Below, piece after piece: positions 1-6,232 of a stretch of DNA of 15,571 nucleotides (position 1 is its first letter; every line of letters starts with the position of its first letter). The DNA comes from DATMQA01 sp035566895 (GTDB lineage: Bacteria > Verrucomicrobiota > Verrucomicrobiia > Limisphaerales > UBA8199), in contig DATMQA010000019.1 of NCBI GenBank assembly GCA_035566895.1, positions 1-15,571 of the forward strand, read 5' to 3'. Both the position numbers and the translations under genes were made by a program. The notes under the pieces were generated by a model. That model ran no database searches, was not told the DNA's origin, and worked only from the letters and a program-made list of their open reading frames with translations.

Positions 1-366
1 CAGGCGCAGGGAAATCTCACCGGTTTTGGTGGTGAAGAGCGTGCCGGTGGCGCCGATGAAATCGCCGAGGTCGAGGTGGCGGAAGATATCGAACTGCTGG
101 TCGCCCAGGACGTTTTTCTGCGCATAAACCTGGAGTCGGCCAGACTGATCACGCACGTCGATGAACATGCTCTTGCCCATATCGCGGTGGGCGGTGACGC
201 GGCCGGCGAGGGAGACCTCGCGGCCCTCGGCATAATTTCCGCGGGCGTGCTGGCAGGTTTCGGAAGGCTTGAATTTGTTTTTGAACGGGTCGATGCCTTT
301 GGTCCGCAGCGCAGCCAGCTTTGCTTTGCGCTGCTCGATCAGTGAATTGGTTTCATCCGTAGCCAT
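1..366 (-). CDS. lysS: Lysyl-tRNA synthetase, class II (N-terminal part, runs off the window)
   Basis: Charges tRNA-Lys with lysine in the cytoplasm. The reading frame is open from an ATG at 364-366 to the window edge, giving the first 122 residues. They fit the bacterial LysS N-terminus: a charged helix (IEQRKAKLAALRTKGIDPF, about residues 9-27) followed by the OB-fold anticodon-binding domain, with GRVTAHRDMGKSMFIDVRD at about 54-72 and a later stretch reading HLDLGDFIGATGTLFTTKTG. The catalytic class II domain lies outside the window. No good Shine-Dalgarno sequence precedes the ATG, but the family alignment fits this start. A 7-bp hairpin (418-435, loop AACA on the plus strand) lies in its leader. 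The gene is divergent from the small gene at 686. Confidence 0.93.
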   Translation of the reverse strand, partial: MATDETNSLIEQRKAKLAALRTKGIDPFKNKFKPSETCQHARGNYAEGREVSLAGRVTAHRDMGKSMFIDVRDQSGRLQVYAQKNVLGDQQFDIFRHLDLGDFIGATGTLFTTKTGEISLRL

Positions 367-685
367 TGCGGCAGGAATGAAACACGGAAGCGACGGGATT
401 GCCAAGGAAGGAGTGGGGGCGAGGAACACCTCGCCGGTGCCCAGCGCTAGACCAACAAGGCGAGAGGCGCGAATAGGCGATTTTCCGTTGATTTTCCACG
501 ATTTTGACGCCCCCCTGGCCGGCTGTTGAAATATGTCACATAATATGCTATATTAGAATGTGATGCAACGGCGGCCCGGAGCGCCGTTATAAGTGCGAAT
601 TGGTGTCGCTCTCGCCTGGGGAACAGTTGCCTGTGGCCATTGTAACTCCACCGGAAACAAATGAGTGGCGGCAGCGTAGCCAGCG
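367..685. other. Divergent intergenic region between lysS and the small orphan gene
   Basis: No convincing gene lies here. The part next to lysS has a perfect 7-bp stem with a 4-nt loop at 418-435. The AT-rich part around 525-560 has a promoter facing right, listed separately. A second perfect 7-bp stem (567-573 with 582-588, 8-nt loop) sits immediately after the predicted transcription start, so it would be at the 5' end of the transcript. There is no T-run after it, so it is not an obvious terminator. A 36-codon frame starting at the ATG at 661 and ending at 769-771 overlaps the gene at 686 in another frame; I do not call it a gene. Confidence 0.5.
526..554 (+). promoter_or_regulatory. Sigma70-like promoter for the small orphan gene
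   Basis: TTGAAA at 526-531 and TATATT at 549-554 are separated by exactly 17 nt in an AT-rich island inside GC-rich DNA. Transcription would start near 561, leaving a leader of about 125 nt with a hairpin at its 5' end before the gene at 686. Prediction by consensus match only. Confidence 0.55.
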
Positions 686-1003
686 ATGATGATGAAGATG
701 AATCAGAAAATGACCAAAGCTATCGTGGGGGCGCGGCGTTCGCGACCGAAAATGCCGTTGGGCGAGGGTGACGATTCTCTGTTTCCCAGAAGAACCAAAC
801 AGAGCCTGATTCAGTGGCCCAGCGAGGAAAAGATCCAGGAAGTTTCCAAGCGACTGTCAAAGATCAGCCGGATGGGAATTCGCTCAGAAGCCAACGGGGA
901 TTATTTCAATAGCGGGGATCTGGCTTACCAGATGCAGGAAATCATCCGGGCGACGGACGAATTGTTTAAGAAGAGCCAGCGGCTGAGGGACTCGGCTGCA
1001 TAG
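686..1003 (+). CDS. Small orphan protein of unknown function, 105 aa
   Basis: I do not recognise a family. The protein is soluble, with no signal peptide or membrane helix. A basic N-terminus (about residues 1-25) is followed by a probably helical C-terminal half, with IQEVSKRLSKISRMGI near 50-65 and a helix ending in ATDELFKKSQRLRDSAA. The frame is supported as a real single-gene unit by a 17-nt-spaced promoter upstream and a strong intrinsic terminator about 25 nt past the stop. The start is uncertain: ATGs at 686, 689, 695 and 707 are all in frame and none has a clear ribosome binding site. Its helical content could suit a small regulatory or DNA-associated protein, but that is a guess. 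Confidence 0.6.
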   Translation: MMMKMNQKMTKAIVGARRSRPKMPLGEGDDSLFPRRTKQSLIQWPSEEKIQEVSKRLSKISRMGIRSEANGDYFNSGDLAYQMQEIIRATDELFKKSQRLRDSAA

Positions 1004-1029
1004 AGACTGTAGGCTGTCAATTGGTTGTG

Positions 1030-1060
1030 ACCGGCCCGAGGCACGGGCCGGTTTTGTTTT
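1030..1060 (+). terminator. Rho-independent terminator of the orphan gene
   Basis: CCGGCCCG (1031-1038) pairs perfectly with CGGGCCGG (1044-1051) around a 5-nt loop. An extra A-T pair joins 1030 and 1052, and TTTTGTTTT follows. The T-run exists only on the plus strand, so it ends the 686-1003 transcript and is not a good terminator for the convergent fucosidase gene. Confidence 0.88.
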
Positions 1061-1084
1061 CAGGCTTTCAAATTTTCAGGGCTC

Positions 1085-2638
1085 CTAGCGCTCGGCTGCC
1101 AGGCTCACTTGCACCACGTCGACCAGTTTGGTGCGACTGGATGCAGGGAATTGGACGGTTAGCATTTTGTTTGTCCAGGCGTGCTTCAACTCTTTACCCG
1201 TGCTGAGCAGTTTCACCCCCGCCGGCTTATCGATGCCCTTAAGAGTGAATGTCTCGTCGGCGGGTGGTAGCAGGTTTTGCTGATATTCGCCGCCATCGAA
1301 TTGCGGAACGGCGAAGAGGTAGCGCGCGTTGCCGGAAGCGGTGGCCGGGACGGAAGCCGATTCACTCGAGGGCAACGGTTTTGCGCCTTTGACGGCGGCA
1401 CCGTTTTGTTTCATCCATTCGCTGACCACGGCCATGTTCTGGTAGATGTCATCGCAGAACTCGCCAGTCGCCATCGGGCCGACGCCCAGCAGGTAGTTGA
1501 CCCCCAGGGAGCGGCATTTGACGTACTGGCCGAGGACGTAACCGTTGGCGCGGAAGGGGATGTTCTGGTGCGACCAACTCGTGGTCCAGGTATTGCAGAA
1601 CTCAGCCCAGCCATCCGCCACTTTATCCGTTGTCAGCTTGCGCTCGTAAGTGATGAAATCGCCGTGGCCGTGCATTCGGGGATTGATCACGATGCCGGGT
1701 TGGAGCTCGCGGATCCGCTCAATCGAGATGCAGTCCCTTCCATTGGGTGAGGGCGCGCGGCCATCAAACCAGAGCAGGTCAATCTTGCCGTAACGGGTCA
1801 GCAACTCCTCGACCTGGCCGCGGACCATCTCTTCGTACGCGGCTTTGTGGGCGGCAATCTCCTCGGGTGTGTGGTGATTGGTCCGGGGCTTGAGGTCGGG
1901 TCCCAGCGGAGGAAACTCGGGGTTCATCTGGTGGCCCCGGCCATACATAAAATCCTTGAAATCCTTTTCGAAATACCAATTGGGCGGCGAGTAGTAGAAA
2001 CCGACTTTGATGCCGTTGCGGCGGCAGGCCTCGACGTAGGGCTTCAACAAGTCGCGTCCGCCCATATAATTCTTCGTGTCGAAATTGCCGTACTTGCTGG
2101 GCCAGAGCGCGAACCCCTCGTGATGGCGGGTCGTCAGCACCGCGTAAGCGAAGCCGGCGGCCTTGGCGGCTTTCATCCATTTATCCGGGTCGTAGTTGCC
2201 GGGATTGAAATCTTTGGCCATCTCCCAGTATTGGTTGGGAGTGATGCTGTTGGGCCGGCCATTGAGGTTGTAATCGTCTTCGCGGATGATCCGCTCCCGT
2301 TCCTCGGCGCTGACCTTGCGGTTGGCCAAAGCGCGTCCGGGAATCATCGGCCAGGAGATGTTCATCGCCTTGATCGAACAGATGCCCCAGTGAATGAACA
2401 AACCGAGCCCGTCCTGCGGATACCATTGTGCATCCGGGTGCATGGTGTGGGATGCGGCGGTCTCCTTGCCGAGACCGATGTCGGAGTGTTCGGCGGCGAC
2501 GGTTTGGTTATCGGCGGCCTTCGCTTTGGAGGGCGTGGATTTGGCGGCTTCCGCAGGGTCGCTCTGGCCTGCGGCGACAAGTTGGATGGAGACCACGAGA
2601 ACGGTGGCGGCAAGGCTTAATCGGGTCATTGGTTTCAT
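1085..2638 (-). CDS. Exported alpha-L-fucosidase, glycoside hydrolase family 29
   Basis: Retaining hydrolase predicted to release L-fucose from glycans outside the cytoplasm. The 517-residue protein begins with a signal peptide (basic MKPMTR, then a hydrophobic run to about residue 23) and a low-complexity linker to about 65. The (beta/alpha)8 catalytic domain has the GH29 hallmarks: GLGLFIHWGICSIK near 78, TTRHHEGFALWPSK with H172-H173, GIKVGFYYSPPNWYF, and the probable nucleophile D292 in LLWFDGRAPSP. A small C-terminal beta domain follows, as is usual for the family. The start could equally be the in-frame ATG at codon 4. It converges on the orphan gene at 686-1003 and is paired in orientation with the second GH29 gene at 4325-5806. 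The general acid is not assigned because it varies between subfamilies. Substrate (fucoidan, host glycan, plant xyloglucan) cannot be read from sequence. Confidence 0.92.
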   Translation of the reverse strand: MKPMTRLSLAATVLVVSIQLVAAGQSDPAEAAKSTPSKAKAADNQTVAAEHSDIGLGKETAASHTMHPDAQWYPQDGLGLFIHWGICSIKAMNISWPMIPGRALANRKVSAEERERIIREDDYNLNGRPNSITPNQYWEMAKDFNPGNYDPDKWMKAAKAAGFAYAVLTTRHHEGFALWPSKYGNFDTKNYMGGRDLLKPYVEACRRNGIKVGFYYSPPNWYFEKDFKDFMYGRGHQMNPEFPPLGPDLKPRTNHHTPEEIAAHKAAYEEMVRGQVEELLTRYGKIDLLWFDGRAPSPNGRDCISIERIRELQPGIVINPRMHGHGDFITYERKLTTDKVADGWAEFCNTWTTSWSHQNIPFRANGYVLGQYVKCRSLGVNYLLGVGPMATGEFCDDIYQNMAVVSEWMKQNGAAVKGAKPLPSSESASVPATASGNARYLFAVPQFDGGEYQQNLLPPADETFTLKGIDKPAGVKLLSTGKELKHAWTNKMLTVQFPASSRTKLVDVVQVSLAAER

Positions 2639-2791
2639 CGCGAGAGGCAGTCAGCGCTTAAGGAAGTCATGGAGAGTTACGGCGCATGCACCGGAGTGCT
2701 TCATGCCAGGGATGATGCCAAAGCCTCAAGGGCAGGGCAATGCGTGAATGCTGCGTTTGACACTGCCATTTAATCCACGTTGGATTTGGCT

Positions 2792-3073
2792 ATGCCTGTA
2801 ATTCGTCCAGCCCGCGAATCTAATTTTGGCGCTATCGGGCGTATTTTTCATGACGCCGTTCGCCAGATAGCCAGGCGCGATTACACGGAGGAGCAGGTCC
2901 GAGCCTGGTCGCCTGGATAACCCAGCGCTGAGCATTGGCAGCGACGAACGGCCAAACTGGAGGTCAGAGTCGCGGTGGTTGAGGGCGTGCCCGCCGGATT
3001 CCGCAGTTGAACCAGGCGCTGGCGGTTGAGTATTTTGCGGTTAGCAGCGCGGACGCAGCGGGGAGTTTTTGCC
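2792..3073 (+). pseudogene. GNAT-family N-acetyltransferase, degraded by two in-frame stop codons
   Basis: One frame reads like a small GNAT acetyltransferase from its ATG: VIRPARESNFGAIGRIFHDA, then RRDYTEEQVRAWSPG, a stop (TAA, 2918-2920), PSAEHWQRRTAKLEVRVAVV, EGVPAGFRS, a second stop (TGA, 3008-3010), then a weak stretch ending RTQRGVFA at 3071-3073. The pieces stay in the same frame and in family order: N-terminal helices, central strands, then a remnant of the Q/RxxGxG/A acetyl-CoA loop. The TGA falls where I would expect a tryptophan (TGG). The rest of the domain is missing, replaced by the DUF3859 gene that begins at 3106. I see a decayed gene; two sequencing errors are a less likely explanation. 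Confidence 0.72.
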
Positions 3074-3105
3074 TGTCACGTGCCAGAGCGAAGAAACGGA
3101 AACGA

Positions 3106-3645
3106 ATGCGAATTCTATATCAGGTGTTGCTGGCTTGCGCTTTGCCATTGGCTTTGTTCGGCCAGCAGCAAGCCCGCGTCACGGGCGCGAAAGTTACCGA
3201 AGCGGGAATCTATAAGGCGCAGGTTGTGGCTGCGAATACGAATGCCGCGGGAGTGAAACTCCAGGGCCTCAACGAATTCACGTTGTTGAAGAGCACCACG
3301 AACGTTCCGGCGCGGATCGGGATTCGGTTCGGGTTCAGATATGAAATCCTGGGCACGCCGACAAACGCGCCGATTATGCTCACGATCGTGGCAAAGCACC
3401 CACCGCTCAAAAATCCGGCAACCGGGAAGACCGGGACCCAGGACGCGGACCAACTCCACTCATCGATTGGCAAAACCTATACCTCCAACTCGCTGGACGA
3501 GGAATCGGATCTGGTGCCGGGGCAGTGGACGTTCGAGGTGTGGTGCGAAGGAGAGAAGCTGTGCGAACAGTCATTCCTGGTTGTGCGTGATGAAAATAAA
3601 GAGGGTTCGAAGACGTCGGGGGAACGCGGTGAGGTGATACGTTAG
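3106..3645 (+). CDS. Secreted DUF3859-domain protein
   Basis: A 179-residue protein of unknown biochemical role. It has a short signal peptide (MRILYQVLLACALPLALFG, residues 1-19) followed by one beta-rich domain fitting DUF3859: ARIGIRFGFRYEILGTPTNA, a PPLKNPATGK segment, then DLVPGQWTFEVWCEGEKLCE and FLVV. I chose the ATG at 3106 because it starts directly with the signal peptide. A TTG at 3007 would add 33 residues that overlap the acetyltransferase pseudogene and place a basic stretch before the signal peptide. No clear ribosome binding site is visible. The last residues (about 165-179) are charged and look like a disordered tail. Likely located in the periplasm; binding partner unknown. 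Confidence 0.75.
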   Translation: MRILYQVLLACALPLALFGQQQARVTGAKVTEAGIYKAQVVAANTNAAGVKLQGLNEFTLLKSTTNVPARIGIRFGFRYEILGTPTNAPIMLTIVAKHPPLKNPATGKTGTQDADQLHSSIGKTYTSNSLDEESDLVPGQWTFEVWCEGEKLCEQSFLVVRDENKEGSKTSGERGEVIR

Positions 3646-3658
3646 GCATGCTGCGCGC

Positions 3659-3775
3659 ATGGGCTACGAGCTTCACATCACACGGCGGAAACTGTGGCTC
3701 GACGAGAGCGACGATATCACCATTGATGAGTTCGTCAGTTACGTCCGAAGGGATGGCGAGTTTAAGGAAAATCAA
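3659..3775 (+). pseudogene. Truncated N-terminal fragment of a small conserved protein (MGYELHITR type)
   Basis: Starting at 3659 the frame reads MGYELHITRRKLWLDESDD, then ITIDEFVSYVRRDGEFKEN. This resembles the N-terminus of a widespread uncharacterised bacterial family that opens MGYxLHITR and has a following EEWxxYVxxDPE-like helix. After about codon 38 the frame runs antisense into the small membrane-protein gene at 3772-3912 and the residues lose family character, ending in a chance stop at 3854-3856. I therefore read it as a gene cut off at its 3' side by a rearrangement near 3770. It lies 13 nt after the DUF3859 gene. The family match is from memory and moderate. Confidence 0.5.
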
Positions 3776-3912
3776 TGTTTCAGAAAGAACCACCAAACCG
3801 CTCCAGCCATCGCGGCAAGGCCGATGAAACCGAAAATCAACTTGAGAATGAAGTGACCAATTTTCAGGGCGAGGAAGAGCGCTACTGCCCCGACCCCGAT
3901 AATTACCAGCAT
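3772..3912 (-). CDS. Small hydrophobic membrane protein, 46 aa
   Basis: The minus strand encodes a 46-residue protein with two hydrophobic segments: MLVIIGVGAVALFLALKIG and, after a short HFILK turn, LIFGFIGLAAMAGAVWWFF, ending in LKH. An AAGGG sequence lies about 10 nt before the ATG (3910-3912), a reasonable ribosome binding site in a region where few genes have one. The frame is also open upstream to a stop at the DUF3309 gene's end, without a standard start codon. It follows the DUF3309 gene by 66 nt on the same strand, so the two are probably co-transcribed. Function unknown. Short length makes chance coding possible, but hydrophobic pattern, RBS and neighbour support it. Confidence 0.6.
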   Translation of the reverse strand: MLVIIGVGAVALFLALKIGHFILKLIFGFIGLAAMAGAVWWFFLKH

Positions 3913-3978
3913 CAGGTTGCTGCCCTTTAACTGTTCAAAAATGTCGATATTCGTAGGCGGATTGCGCGCCGCTGTCGG

Positions 3979-4134
3979 TCAAAGCCTGCCGAGCAGAAGC
4001 AGGATAATCAGGATGGCCAGAATCAAGCCGAGTCCGCCGCTCGGGTAGTAACCCCAACTCCGGCTGTGGGGCCAGGCCGGCAGGGCGCCGAGCAACATGA
4101 GAACGAGCAAAATCACCAACACGGTTCCTAACAT
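3979..4134 (-). CDS. DUF3309 family small membrane protein, 51 aa
   Basis: A 51-residue protein with two membrane segments flanking a conserved centre: MLGTVLVILLVLMLLGALP, then AWPHSRSWGYYPSGG, then LGLILAILIILLLLGRL. The W-P-H-S-R-S-W-G-Y and PSGG-LG core is the signature of DUF3309, a family of unknown function widespread in bacteria and often seen beside stress-related small membrane proteins. Length is normal for the family. A GAAAGA stretch precedes the ATG at 4132-4134 and may serve as ribosome binding site. It heads a two-gene minus-strand unit with the 46-aa protein downstream. Confidence 0.85.
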   Translation of the reverse strand: MLGTVLVILLVLMLLGALPAWPHSRSWGYYPSGGLGLILAILIILLLLGRL

Positions 4135-4161
4135 AATGTTCTTTCAACGTGCGAATGGATT

Positions 4162-4222
4162 CAGCCGACCCGCCAGCAGCGGTCGCGCGCTGTCGGACTT
4201 TCTACTTCGGAGGGGTCGGCTG
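4162..4222. repeat. 10-bp perfect inverted repeat between DUF3309 and fucosidase genes
   Basis: CAGCCGACCC at 4162-4171 is the exact reverse complement of GGGTCGGCTG at 4213-4222, with 41 nt between. GTTTTC follows the right arm on the plus strand. The left arm lies about 28 nt upstream of the DUF3309 start, so it could be part of its leader or a protein-binding site. The fucosidase gene ends just beyond the right side, and a terminator role for it is not supported because the T-rich side points the other way. Confidence 0.4.
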
Positions 4223-4324
4223 GTTTTCATCACCTGAGAACCTCACCTGGAAACCGCGCGAAGGCTATTGGGGATTCCCCGTGGGGCAATTCAGTCAGAG
4301 CTTTAAGGCACCTCCAAGCAGCGT

Positions 4325-5806
4325 CTATTTCTTGAAGCTGCCGGCCGTGGCCGGTTCGGCGAATAACCCCACTTCGGACAGCGCCGGGCACACGGGCGAT
4401 TGGGTGATGCGGAGGCGGACTTTGCGGGTGGTGATGTAATCGCCGCGAACCAATCGATGGTTGCCGATGCTGGTGGCCCTGGCAAATTCAACCCATTGGC
4501 CTTCTTTCCACTGGTCGAGGGCAAAGGCCTCGATGCGCTGGCCGAGCGGCAGGTATTCGCGGAGGCTGACGACGTTGAATGTGACCGGGCGGCGCCACTC
4601 GAACACCAACTCCGGCGTGAAGACATTGTCGTCGGTCGCCCAGTAGGCGTTGGGCCGGTGGGCAAGAACATTTTTGGCGGCGAACTGTTTTGCGCCGCCT
4701 CGCGTGTTGCTGGCGGTGAGCTTTGCGGACTGAGCCAGATCGTGGGCGAAAGTGGCATCGAGTATTTTGCGGAATTCGTGGAGGGAGTGGACATCGTCTT
4801 TGTGGATTTGGCCGCGACGGTCCGGCGGCAGGTTGAGGTTCAGGCAGGCGCCGCGGCCGACTGATTTGTAGTAGATGTCGAGTAATTGCGCGGGCGTTTT
4901 GACGCGTGCGTCTTCTTTGGCGTGGTAAAACCATCCAGGGCGGATAGAGACATCGCACTCGGCGGGGATCCAGTCGGTGCCGGGCCGCTCGCCGGAGTTG
5001 AGGCCGGCGCTGGAGCCGCCGGGATAACGGCCGGCGCTGTTGAGCGTGGCCCAGCAGGGGTCTCCGGCGATGCCGCGTTCGTTGCCAACCCAACGAATGT
5101 CCGGGCCGGCGTCGCTGAACATCACAGCCTGGGGCATCAGTTCGCGGACGAGTTTCCAGGTGTTGGGCCAATCGTAAAAGCTGCGATTATCGATCTTGCG
5201 CATCTCCCGGGCGCCGCCATAAAAGCCATCACCGCCGTTGGCGCCATCGAACCAGACGGTGAAGATGTCGCCATAGTTGGTGAGCAGTTCGCGGAGCTGA
5301 TTGCGGTAGTAAGTGAGGTATTCAGGGCGGGCATAGTCTTTGTGATTGCGGTCCCAAGGGGAGAGATAGATGCCGAACTTCAATCCGTGCCGGCGGCAGG
5401 CCGCGGAGAGTTCTTTGACCACATCGCCCCGCCCGTTTTTCCAGAGGCTGTTCTTGACCGAGTGCTCGGTGTAGCGGCTGGGCCAGAGGCAGAATCCGTC
5501 GTGATGCTTCGCGGTCAGGATAAGGCCCTTCATGCCGGCGGCTTTAGCGGTCGAGGCGATTTGGTCAGGGTCAAAGGCGGTTGGATTGAACACTTTTTCG
5601 TCTTCGTCGCCAAAGCCCCATTCCTTGTCGGTGAAAGTGTTTACGGTGAAATGCACGAACCCGTAAAACTCCATTTCATGCCAGCGAAGCTGCCGCGCGG
5701 TGGGGACCGGCCCGAATGGCTGGGGTGGAGCTGGGACGGAACGGCCCTGGGCAGACGATGAGAGGAGCGAGCAAACCAGGAGCCATCCAGATAAAGCGCG
5801 TTGCAT
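4325..5806 (-). CDS. Exported alpha-L-fucosidase (GH29) with C-terminal discoidin-like domain
   Basis: A second, distinct GH29 enzyme, 493 residues from the ATG at 5804-5806. That start is preferred because it opens with a signal peptide (MQRALSGWLLVCSLLSSSAQG); a longer frame to 5929 adds 41 residues with no membrane or signal character. The catalytic domain shows YGFVHFTVNTFTDKEWGFGD near 48-67, TAKHHDGFCLWPSRYT with H101-H102, LKFGIYLSPWDRNH, and the probable nucleophile D187 in FTVWFDGANGGDGFYGG. The WFDGANG context and the FTVNTFTDKEWG opening differ from the first fucosidase and resemble the GH29-B (1,3/1,4-linkage) branch. About residues 370-490 form a discoidin (CBM32-like) beta domain, with YWATDDNVFTPELVFEWRRP and KVRLRITQ, probably for sugar binding. 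With 1085-2638 it makes a fucose-release pair. Confidence 0.92.
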   Translation of the reverse strand: MQRALSGWLLVCSLLSSSAQGRSVPAPPQPFGPVPTARQLRWHEMEFYGFVHFTVNTFTDKEWGFGDEDEKVFNPTAFDPDQIASTAKAAGMKGLILTAKHHDGFCLWPSRYTEHSVKNSLWKNGRGDVVKELSAACRRHGLKFGIYLSPWDRNHKDYARPEYLTYYRNQLRELLTNYGDIFTVWFDGANGGDGFYGGAREMRKIDNRSFYDWPNTWKLVRELMPQAVMFSDAGPDIRWVGNERGIAGDPCWATLNSAGRYPGGSSAGLNSGERPGTDWIPAECDVSIRPGWFYHAKEDARVKTPAQLLDIYYKSVGRGACLNLNLPPDRRGQIHKDDVHSLHEFRKILDATFAHDLAQSAKLTASNTRGGAKQFAAKNVLAHRPNAYWATDDNVFTPELVFEWRRPVTFNVVSLREYLPLGQRIEAFALDQWKEGQWVEFARATSIGNHRLVRGDYITTRKVRLRITQSPVCPALSEVGLFAEPATAGSFKK

Positions 5807-5962
5807 GACGTCAGTGCGGCGCAATGAGCCCGGGGGAATTCGTTTTGTCAATGACGATGAGGTGGCACTAGCGGCCCGCAGACGACGCGGATTGAGGCAG
5901 AGTTCACCGCCGGAGGCGGAAGGAGGCAAAGTTGAGAAACGACTGCAGGGGATGAAAGGAAA

Positions 5963-6041
5963 GGGTGTGAGTCATCGCCAAGGAGGATTGGTAGGAGCGA
6001 GAAGGCACTCGCCGAATAGCGAGCTCACACCCGAAATCGGG
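5963..6041. repeat. Nested inverted repeats in the divergent gap
   Basis: GGGTGTGAG (5963-5971) and CTCACACCC (6024-6032) are exact reverse complements, 52 nt apart. Between them, CTCGC and GCGAG form a second small stem with a 6-nt loop (about 6008-6023). Immediately after, ACCCGA-AA-TCGGGT is near-palindromic. The set looks like a structured element (REP-like or a small MITE-like remnant) rather than random sequence; no target-site duplication is evident by eye. Confidence 0.4.
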
Positions 6042-6191
6042 TTTGACCGGGCTGCCGGGCTGCCATTTCGGCGCGGGAGCAGTGGTCTGGTTATTCATGC
6101 GTGGCAGTCTAATGCTTGCCGTTAAAGCGTCTCATCCTTTATTGCCAATTCGTTGACATTTATTGGGGAGAAATTGGAGAGATTGATTCGA

Positions 6192-6220
6192 GTGACACGA
6201 GGGCCAATTTGCGCTAGATT
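6192..6220 (+). promoter_or_regulatory. Promoter of the motor-like operon
   Basis: GTGACA at 6192-6197 and TAGATT at 6215-6220 are separated by exactly 17 nt. Predicted transcription start about 6227, only about six nucleotides before the ATG at 6233, so the mRNA would have almost no leader. Consensus match only. Confidence 0.4.
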
Positions 6221-6232
6221 TTTGGGAACTGA

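Larger units (their letters stand above)
5807..6232. other. Divergent intergenic region between fucosidase and the membrane-protein operon
   Basis: No convincing gene in 426 nt. The first part is the fucosidase leader (minus strand). A 64-codon minus-strand frame at 5904-6098 has no family character and is built from the repeat structure described separately. The GC content falls towards 6130-6230, where the promoter of the plus-strand operon lies. An isolated TTGACA at 6153-6158 has no matching -10 box at normal spacing. Confidence 0.5.

Noticed and set aside
661..771. 36-codon acidic frame overlapping the orphan gene
   Set aside because: No ribosome binding site and it overlaps the better-supported frame; kept only as a possible leader peptide.
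3007..3105. Upstream TTG start for the DUF3859 gene
   Set aside because: It would put 33 residues ahead of a good signal peptide and overlap the GNAT remnant in another frame.
4149..4439. Plus-strand frame of 96 codons before the second fucosidase's end
   Set aside because: Its second half is antisense to the fucosidase C-terminus and the first half has no family character, start signal or promoter.
5807..5929. Longer N-terminus for the second fucosidase
   Set aside because: The extra 41 residues have no signal or domain character, and the ATG at 5806 leads straight into a signal peptide.
5904..6098. 64-codon minus-strand frame starting MNNQTTAPAPKWQPG
   Set aside because: Only the first 20 residues look protein-like (disordered); the rest is made of the inverted-repeat element.
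6153..6158. Consensus TTGACA upstream of the motor-like operon
   Set aside because: No acceptable -10 box at 16-18 nt; the GTGACA/TAGATT pair closer to the gene fits better.
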